The notes under the pieces were generated by a model, which had not been told where the DNA came from, ran no database searches, and saw only the letters and a program-made list of their open reading frames with translations. Shown in pieces: positions 57,101-64,000 of a DNA stretch of 64,000 nucleotides (position 1 is its first letter; the number at the start of each line of letters is the position of its first letter). The DNA is taken from the NCBI GenBank assembly GCA_947069175.1, contig CAMTDV010000028.1, positions 64,625,660-64,689,659 of the forward strand. The letters run 5' to 3'. This DNA comes from Scalesia atractyloides (taxonomy: Eukaryota; Streptophyta; Magnoliopsida; Asterales; Asteraceae). The position numbers and the translations under genes were made by a program.

Positions 57101-60100
57101 ATTAACCCTAATATGCAATTGTATTATAACTGAACAATTGAATCTGATTGATACAAGGTACAAAAACAAACTGAAAACCTAATCTATTTATAGACTTCAA
57201 TGGGTGTGAGTGTAGAGACGTGTGCTTTCACAATAGTCGCGTCTCTAGGATCTAGTGGTTGTAATTGAATATGAAGAGGTATGTTGATTCTTGTCCACAA
57301 GTTTAAACCGATGTGTCTATTAATTTTTCCATTGAAGCCGACGATCCAACAGGTGCGACCCAAAGGGTTTCGCAACCCTTGGGGTGGTGGTTATCATTTT
57401 CTGATTTGCCACCTTTAGTCCCTGTATTTTGCAACCGCCATCTAAACTAACTTTAAACTATTTACACTTTTGACCCGTATCTTCTAATCAAACTTTGATC
57501 AAACAATTAAGGCCAACATTCACCCCCTAATTGTTGAAGCAAGTTTGAGTCTTGAACATTGAATGCTTCTTCTGGGCAAACTATAATCCTGGTGTCTTTA
57601 ACCTTGTCATACTTACACCAAAAACTTTGCGGCCTCATCCATGTCTACATATGACTGTGCAAACCATTATGCTCCCACTATGATTCCATCAACAATCTTT
57701 AACCCTGCAAGTCCGTAGGCGATTCCGACGCGAACGCCGTTCTTGCGATTGACCTTTGTGATGTTATCCCTTCTTCCTTCTCTGTACTTTTCTCCTTCTT
57801 AGGCAATCTCTGAACCAATGTCTTTAACCGTATGGAATCCGGGTCAACTTCTCGGGAAACTTGTTAACTGGTGATTTCCATGAACGAAGGATGGCTTCCC
57901 CCGCGTACTATTTACCTTTTCCCCCGCCCGGCGCTCTTTCCTCCATTCAGACCCGCACCAATATGCTCGGTTTGCCCAATGATTTCCTGCCTTCCCTCAG
58001 ATGATTCTTCCGATCCGCGAAACCCTTGTCTTGATTGAAGAATTGAATCCATGATCTTGATTGTTTGAGTCTTGGCTCTGATACCAATATAGATCCCAGG
58101 AGACCATGAATTCAACCCAACAATCAAGACAAAATAACAATCGAACAAAGAACAAGAAGAGAGAGATTAACCCTAATATGCAATTGTATTATAACTGAAC
58201 AATTGAATCTAATTGATACAAGGTACAAAAACAAACTGAAAACCTAATCTATTTATAGACTTCAATGGGTGTGACGTGTGCTTTCACAAATAGTCACGTC
58301 TCTAGGATCTTGTGGTTGTAATTGAATATGAAGAGGTATGTTGATTCTTGTCCACAAGTTCAAACCGATGTGTCTCTTACTTTTTCCATTGAAGCCGACG
58401 ATCCAACAGGTGCGACCCAAGGGGTTTGCGAACCCTTGGGGTGGTGGTTATCATTTTCTGATTTGCCACCTTTAGTCCCTGTATTTTGCAACCGCCATCT
58501 AAACTAACTTTAAACTATTTACACTTTTGACCCGTATCTTCTAATCAAACTTTGATCAAACAATTAAGGCCAACACTAGGCGGAGTCAAAGCCTTTTTTG
58601 GATGTTTTAGACCGTCTGGATGGCTGCAAGGCGTTTTGCTTGTGCCTCACCTGGGACGCCTTTGGCTAGATAGAGAGATACACACACATAGATATATTTT
58701 CGGAGTTCATCTATATTATAGTTTATCATAATAGAGATCTTATCAGTTATCTATTCCTTATTTTATGAACACTCATCGATTAGAAGTTTTATTTCTTCCT
58801 AGTTTTATGAACACTTCACGGTTAGGACTTCTATTTCTTCATTGTTTTAGGAACACTTATCGGTTACGAGTTCGTTAACATTTACCTTCTTGTATTTTTT
58901 CTATGAAGAGATACCTGCTTAACTATAATTATCACAAAAACATTTTACACCAATAATGTAAAATATAATCTGTTTAAATTCTCCTTTCAATTCTTCAAAT
59001 ACTAATTGTTTTTTTTCCATGTAAGGAATCGGAGTGCTATGAACAGAAATACCTTGTTTCTTTTCCTACGCGGAACTCAAGGATGATCTAAGCTTACCGG
59101 TTTGCAGGGATGACTCTAAAGCGACAAATTCGGATGCATTTCATCCATCATTCTCCGGAGAAGGCAATACGGATGCCCATTACCCTCTGTCGGGTTTGAG
59201 TTTCTCTACCAACAATGCTGCAGGGGCCGCTAGAGACGTATGTCCTGAAACAACGACGCTTGAGAATCTGGACTTGGGTAGTCCACCTTATATCAGCCGT
59301 GCGGTAAGCTTAGCCTTCATTGACATTCTGTGTAAAATATCGTGAGAAACATGAATTGATGATCATTGGTTATAGGGTATAAGGTGAATCAGGTGATAAT
59401 TACTAGGTAACATGATCATAACTATGCAGAGATAAATACAAAAGGAGAAGATAAATACTAGAAGTACTAAATAAAATTTCCCTTAACTAAACATACCCCC
59501 ATATAGGCTCTGGAATGCTCAAAGCCAAGAAGATGAGGCTGCACAGACGATATATAGCGTTATTATGGTCAAAGAGACCGCACCAATGAGATGGGGAGGG
59601 TTGAGTCATGAGGCCATGTTCAGGTGATTAGGCGGGATGTGGTCGAACCATCTAATTGGGGACAAGGATGGGGTTTGGACAATAAGCGAAGGATTTGGTC
59701 GAGCCACAGGTAGAAGAAATGTGTCACTAAGGACAAGTGAGGATTGTTGGCGAGTCACTGAGGAGGTTCCCTCTGTGATCCAACTCGGGGCGTGAGGGTA
59801 AAATGGTATTCTTTTATAATAGTTGGAACTCGTATGCGTTTAATACGAAGTAGTTGAAAATAAATTGAATGTGTTCTCTCAAAGAGGGGGTTTAAGCCTT
59901 AGCCTTTCCAAGTGGTTCAATCCCTATGGTGTACAAAAAAAGGTGTATTTTAGTAGTAGAATTAGATAATGTGAGAGTTGCCGAGGATCCCGTGGTCACT
60001 ATATTTTTGGTTAGTCGTCATAGGATACGAATATATCATTACAAGCTGTAATTTATCGACATGTCAATTTCGAACGTTAGTAAAAAACGGAGTTAATAAT

Positions 60101-60332
60101 TGCACTGGTTATCTACCATACAATATATTACCATCACTAAAATTCTGCTGAAACCAAGTGTAGAACACAAAATTTGGACCTTGTACATTCTGATTTACAA
60201 TTGAATTCTTGTATATGTTCTTGTTTGATCCTTGAAAGCTGATGCAATTGCTTCAATAATTTGGTGATGCAGGAGCGGTATTTTCCATGTGAAGATAACA
60301 TTTGTGGGTGGTTAGATTGGTTAGGAAGATGA
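51160..60332 (+). CDS. SOG1-like NAC transcription factor gene, 3' half uncertain
   Basis: Exons 51160-51167, 51942-52074, 53757-53934, 56371-56846, 59082-59303 and 60273-60332 join in phase to about 358 aa. The N-terminus MAKIWLVDGRTLAKRIK and CPQC...C motif precede a NAC domain: WPALPSGVKFDPTDVELL (49-66), HPENLPGARKDGNSFHFF (about 101-118), RWHKTGKTK, FKKIMVLYG, KTNWVMHQFHLG and GQYVVSKIYYQ. This N-terminal extension is typical of SOG1-type NACs, nuclear DNA-binding regulators of the DNA-damage response. The C-terminus CGWLDWLGR resembles family ends. The alternative 5' limit 59026 gives a familiar-looking ESECYEQK stretch but the wrong frame, so exon 5 is either 59082-59303 or frameshifted. 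I see no Ser-Gln (SQ) sites in the predicted C-terminal part, unlike SOG1 itself. Introns 2, 3 and 4 carry transposons. The NAC domain is secure; the functional state is not. Confidence 0.78.
52349..52772. mobile_element. 424-bp hAT MITE in NAC intron 2
   Basis: Terminal inverted repeats TAGGGGTGCAAACGAGCCGA and TCGGCTCGTTTGCACCCCTA match over 20 bases, and an 8-bp target duplication GTTATAGG is perfect (52341-52348 and 52773-52780). The interior is rich in GAGCTCG words and has no coding capacity. Confidence 0.93.
52781..53756. other. rest of NAC intron 2
   Basis: No gene. It contains a G19 run at 53205-53223 and GTGGAGTGGGACAGGGGCG-type words that look like an old DNA-transposon scrap, without terminal repeats I could pair. 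Confidence 0.5.
53205..53223. repeat. G19 homopolymer
   Basis: Nineteen consecutive G in the intron. It could form a G-quadruplex and is prone to length error. Confidence 0.9.
54149..55721. mobile_element. non-autonomous CACTA element with internal tandem duplication
   Basis: Ends CACTACAAGAAA (54149-54160) and TTTCTTGTAGTG (to 55092 and again to 55721) are CACTA-type terminal repeats; the target triplet CAC flanks both sides (54146-54148 and 55722-55724, also 55093-55095). Subterminal DNA carries repeated AGCGGCGACA/TGTCGCCGCT words that form hairpins. The middle is a run of CCACCA and CATCA triplets that gives proline- and histidine-rich frames without protein character. The original element is probably 54149-55092 (944 bp). 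Confidence 0.85.
54508..55765. repeat. about 630-bp tandem duplication
   Basis: The segment GAAGCTCCACCCATCACAAT at 54521 recurs at 55158. The match continues through the CACTA right end and into SINE sequence (TGCACCCCGG at 55091 and 55720), up to GCGAGGCAA. It therefore occurred after the CACTA jumped into the SINE. The copies differ by a few bases, a 13-base gap near 54890 and a small insertion near 55350. Confidence 0.88.
55938..56370. other. rest of NAC intron 3
   Basis: AT-rich intron. The phrases GGCATCCAAAACATATCAA (55977) and GTCATCCAAAGCATATCAA (56068) form a short direct repeat about 90 bases apart. Nothing else is visible. Confidence 0.5.
57022..58575 (-). mobile_element. small non-autonomous LTR retrotransposon
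   Basis: Direct repeats 57022-57528 and 58088-58575 are about 97 percent alike by eye. The target duplication CTAGG is perfect (57017-57021 and 58576-58580). The primer site, read on the minus strand as TGGTATCAGAGCC, is at 58074-58086 next to the right repeat, and a TTAGGGGGTGAA purine tract (minus strand) abuts the left repeat at 57529-57540. It is therefore a reversed element with only about 560 internal bases. LTRs start TGTTGGCC and end TATA rather than CA. Internal DNA has one 46-codon frame (58052-57912, minus, MDSILQSRQG start) that could be a gag stub. It lies in NAC intron 4. Confidence 0.88.
58581..59081. other. rest of NAC intron 4
   Basis: From 58581 the pre-insertion sequence resumes with CGGAGTCAAAGCC. 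Two phrases TATGAACACT...GGTTAGGA repeat near 58764, 58807 and 58848. The last 55 bases (from 59026) could be coding in a frame that does not join downstream. Confidence 0.45.
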
Positions 60333-60620
60333 AGTTTCAACTTTTGGCCACAGTTTTATTGGAAGATCCATCACACCAGACAGACACTCCTTAGCAGCTT
60401 CCATAAGATTGGTTCATGGAACACCATCTTGTGATTTTTGAGTTTGGACTCATGTATTGTAATTATCAGTGACATGTTTCATTATTAGTTTCTATGTTGT
60501 GATAGAAACCAAGTGGACTATGGTTGTCTTTGTAATTATTAACTTGTGTTGTGTTTTTTAAATATTGTTTAAGCTTGTCGAACAATACATTTAGCAACAA
60601 TGATTTATTTATTTATCTTC
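60333..60620 (+). other. probable 3' UTR of NAC gene
   Basis: Sequence after the TGA at 60330-60332, with no polyadenylation signal that I can single out. The end is arbitrary. Confidence 0.4.
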
Positions 60621-61909
60621 ATTTACGTATTATAACATCTTCAGAGACTAGTTCATGTTTGAAAGTTATGGCTAAAGGTAGAAGCTATACACACACACTG
60701 TCTATTGAAGCGTCATACAGGCCGTAATCGATGACAGGAGAAACATGCCATTTGGGTCGTACGAGGGGATGCAAAATGGCCATGTGGTTATATGTGGTGG
60801 TGGTTGTCAAATTATACATGTATAATATGTTTGAGTGACAAAGGTATGACTGATGTGACAACTGACAAAGTCATCTAGCTCATCTGATCATCTTTCATCC
60901 CAATCATACGTCATGTATGATGTGGTTGACAATATATGACTCTATGATGTGGTAGATACCTGATGTACACTATTGTTTATCGAGGGTGGTGTTAGTAATG
61001 CCAATGGCCAAGACTTTGATTATATTGTAGAAGCGAAAACGTCTAAAAAATAGAAACTATTATTCATTTTTTTGTCGACTATGGACTTCGACTACTCTAG
61101 GTTGATCGGTAATCATTTTTTTATTCAAATGAAATTAAAGGAACTTGAAGCAAGTAATCAGAAAATGCTCTTAGATATTATGTGGTGGACTAATCGGACA
61201 CTAGTTAACGTTGATTAAAAAGTATTAATGGTTCGGTTTCAACAATTTTAAGTTTAAATATGGGTCAAACTCTAAAAGGAGCTAGGATTTTTAGTGATTC
61301 CACCCTTAAATCGGTTCATTACTTATAAATTAAATTTATACGTAATTATACTTTATTGATTTTAGCTCATGTCTTATAATAAAAATTATCTTAAACATCA
61401 TTCCACCTTAATTTTGTTTCTGGTAAAATTCAATATATTAGATTACCTTCAACCTACTGTAAACATAAAGTATATAAATCTTTCTTTCAATATCACTATG
61501 ATTTCCCCATCACGTGAATCTTTGTACAAACCAAACAGTAAAAATTAGTATAAAGCTGCAAAGTAAAAGTGTGTAAAATAAATAAAAAAAAATATAACAT
61601 ATAGAAAAAAATGGTGACGTGATACCTATATGACGTCATGTACTGATCTGAATGAATGAACAAAAAATGATGATGGTGACATAGCGTTGCGTCATTTTCA
61701 AAAAAATTATTGCTTGTTTAGTTTTTTCTAAAACATACCAAGAACGAAAATTATAAAAGAAAACTAGGCACGTATTATTTATAGTGTAAAGATTAATTTG
61801 AAACTTAAAAAAAACCACGACTGTAGCTTATTATGATGTATACGTTGTAATGTTCATGTATTGATCGTCATAGCCATGTGGCGATGTGCCTCAAATGTAA
61901 AGTGGCCAG
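60621..61909. other. intergenic, no gene seen
   Basis: AT-rich sequence with only short frames. GATGTGGTTGACAATATATGAC and GATGTGGTAGATACC phrases near 60920-60960 form a weak local repeat. Confidence 0.5.
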
Positions 61910-62556
61910 TAGGGTGTTTATCAAATCGAATATTAAATTGTTAGAATCAAATATTTCAAATAATTAATTTTCTTCTTGAATTCGTATTCAATTCGAATTC
62001 GATTAAGAACCAGCAAATTCGATTTGAATTATAATCCCAATTCGAATTCGATTAAAAGTTCGATTTGAATCCGAATTCGAATAAATTCGTTTTGATTCAA
62101 ATTCAGTTAAAATATAATAAATTTGTTTTAGTTATGGGCTTTGTAATGGATTTGGATAATGGGCTATTTTAATATTGTGGAATAAATTTAGAGATTAATT
62201 TATATATAGCCCAATAAAGTAATATGTGTATTATATATAAAAATAATAAATATATATATCATTTTAGTTAGAATTCAACGAATCTAATTTAAAATTATAA
62301 AGTTGTATTCGATTTATTGGACTCGAATTAAATCGAATTTTTTGAATTCTTATAATCAAATGAATTCTTGATAATCGAACCCAATTAAATCAAATCTCGA
62401 ATTTTTTTGAATTCAAAATGAATTCTTAATAATCTAACTTTTTTAATTCGAAATAAATTCTCAAATCAAATTAAATCGAATCTTGAATTTTTTTTAATTC
62501 GAAATGAATTCTTAATAATCTAATTTTTTAATTCAAAATAAATTCTAAACACTCTA
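61910..62556. mobile_element. possible MITE rich in GAATTCG words
   Basis: The left end TAGGGTGTTTA and right end TAAACACTCTA are inverted repeats with one mismatch. The interior is built from TTCGAATT/AATTCGAA words, with two near-copies of GAATTCTTAATAATCTAA about 80 bases apart. A target duplication is not clear (GTGGCCAG left, GCAGTGGG right), so the identity is uncertain. Confidence 0.4.
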
Positions 62557-62953
62557 GCAGTGGGTGCTTCGGTATCAAGCCTCCATTGTAAGCTTGTGTT
62601 TATTATATACACTATATATATTATTAATGTTTTTATTTTTTTTTCTTTTATTTATTAATTTATTTTTTTTCTTGAAAGATTGGAGATATGTATACAACTA
62701 ATTGATGCCCTATCATGTTGTGGGGCGATAAGGCCGAAAACCAATTATAAAAAACATTGCTATAATTTTGCTAGAAAAAAAAACTAAAACGATAACAACA
62801 CCATAATTTTGAGCTCATGACAAAACTGTAATTTGTCAGGACTAATGAGCAAGTGTTAAGCAACTTCTTGACTCGAATAAAAAATTAAATTGAGTCAACC
62901 AATTAAACCAAAACATTTTTATAGCTTTGCAAAAAAAACTCAAACGATGGCAA

Positions 62954-63303
62954 TACAGTAATTTTGAACTAAGGACAAAATTGTAATTTTTGAGTTGGGG
63001 TAAAATCATAATTTGCCAAAAGCTAAAACGATGGACAATGCTATATTTTGAATCAGGGGCAAAATCGTAACTTTAAAAGGGGGCAAATTTGCAATTTTGA
63101 ATTGGGGGTAAAATCGTAATATACCCGATACAGTAATTTTGAACTAAGGACAAAATTGTAATTTTTGAGTTGGGGTAAAATCATAATTTGCCAAAAGCTA
63201 AAGCAATGGTAGTGCTATAATTTTGAATCAGGGGCAAAATCGTAACTTTAAAAGGGAGCAAATTTGCAATTTTGAATTGAGGGTAAAATCGTAATATACC
63301 CGA
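62954..63303. repeat. 175-bp tandem duplication
   Basis: The unit beginning CAGTAATTTTGAACTAAGGA occurs at 62956 and 63131, with few differences. Each unit holds three to four variants of GGGGCAAAATCGTAA, spaced about 30-45 bases. A short stem TGCCAGG/CCTGGCA follows at 63316-63335. Confidence 0.85.
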
Positions 63304-64000
63304 ACCAGTAGGGAGTGCCAGGTAATAGCCTGGCACTATTTCCCCACATTGGTTTTATAGTATATATAAATATAAATATTCATATTCATATTATAGTATT
63401 CAAAATTTTAAGACCCGTAATTGGAGGGGTTAAATAAACTCATTTATTATACATGTTAAATAAAATATTATATATATTTTAATATATATAGTCGTCAATA
63501 TATATGGTTAGATAAAAAATAAACTTTGATGTAACTATATATATTATTAAAAGCTGTTTTTAAAACGTTCCATTTTTCCAACTATTGGGTACTTTTTTTA
63601 AATGTAAATGATATGTGTTAACATAACGAAAGTGTACCTAGTTTTTTAGTATTGTTTTAGCACATTTAAGTTAAGTTAACTTAAGTTGGAATTATAAATA
63701 TATAAACACGTAAAAAAATAAGAACTAAAACTAGCTTGGATTTTTCAATGTCTCGTTTTTTGTTTCAAAATTGATAGATAAAGTAAGAAATTATACCCTA
63801 TCTAAGATTAATTACTTATTAAATTCATTTGGTTAATGATATAATTACTCTTTATAATGAAATAAGATCAAATCTAATGCAATACACTTATGACATGATG
63901 ATGGGTTGGAGAAGAGAGAGGTATATATGTTCTTGTCTAAGTACATACATTTGTCGAGAGAAATGAGATTTATAAGTAGTGATGTCTTAAATGTAGAAAG
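63304..64000. repeat. AT-rich DNA with third copy of dispersed segment
   Basis: 63540-63860 is similar in order to the start of both duplication units upstream of the NAC gene (TTAGCACA..TTAAGT, AAATATATA.ACAC, AAGAACTAAA, AAATTGATA.ATAAAG, TTCATTTGGTTAATGATATAAT). It therefore belongs to a repeat family with at least three copies in this window. No gene is visible. Confidence 0.5.

Noticed and set aside
1..64000. CRISPR array, operons, ribosome binding sites, phage attachment sites
   Set aside because: The window is plant nuclear DNA. The 70-bp units at 46046 are tandem without spacers.

Overview
This window is nuclear DNA from a flowering plant. The evidence is spliced genes with GT-AG introns, AT-rich intergenic DNA, and Ty1/copia and Ty3/gypsy LTR retrotransposons primed from initiator-tRNA-Met-type sites, together with hAT, CACTA, Helitron-like and SINE sequences. 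The style of the retroelements, notably a very large SIRE-like copia with an extra 3' reading frame, suggests a eudicot and probably the daisy family (Asteraceae). The family-level assignment is inference.

Three host genes are recognisable, all on the + strand. (1) 1482-4075 is an eight-exon glucose-6-phosphate 1-epimerase-like gene that looks intact. (2) 23560-25870 is an ATN1/HT1-like (Raf-like) protein kinase gene with two compensating one-base shifts in its last exon, so it is probably damaged or mis-sequenced there. (3) 51160-60332 is a SOG1-like NAC transcription factor gene whose introns have been filled by a hAT MITE, a SINE carrying a CACTA element, and a small LTR element, and whose 3' half is uncertain.

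The rest is mostly mobile DNA. 8317-13369 is a complete, very young copia element with identical 253-bp LTRs and one open 1.5-kb-codon frame. 15466-19199 is a gypsy LTR, leader and gag stump sitting in a GGT-rich host sequence next to a degenerate tandem array (14140-15210). 28661-30555 is a related gypsy LTR truncated against a decayed chromovirus-type pol (30556-32165). The 3' LTR of that pol (from 32197) was then split by a 12.7-kb SIRE-like copia (33279-46023). The right half of the split LTR, with a 70-bp hairpin tandem array, resumes at 46024. Upstream of the NAC gene a roughly 1.2-kb segment is tandemly duplicated (47592-49822 and 49823-50975), and SINEs and a Helitron-like piece separate the copies. 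The last 3 kb hold low-complexity and tandem repeats and no gene.

The signals I find least explained by standard annotation are: (a) a family of GCGTA-core motifs and hairpins occurring in the LTR, the leader and the spacer before the extra 3' reading frame of the SIRE-like element; (b) that extra reading frame itself; and (c) a set of stem-loops in two diverged gypsy LTRs whose stems are kept by paired base changes. All coordinates were read by eye; exon and element limits are exact only where splice sites, terminal repeats or target-site duplications are cited.
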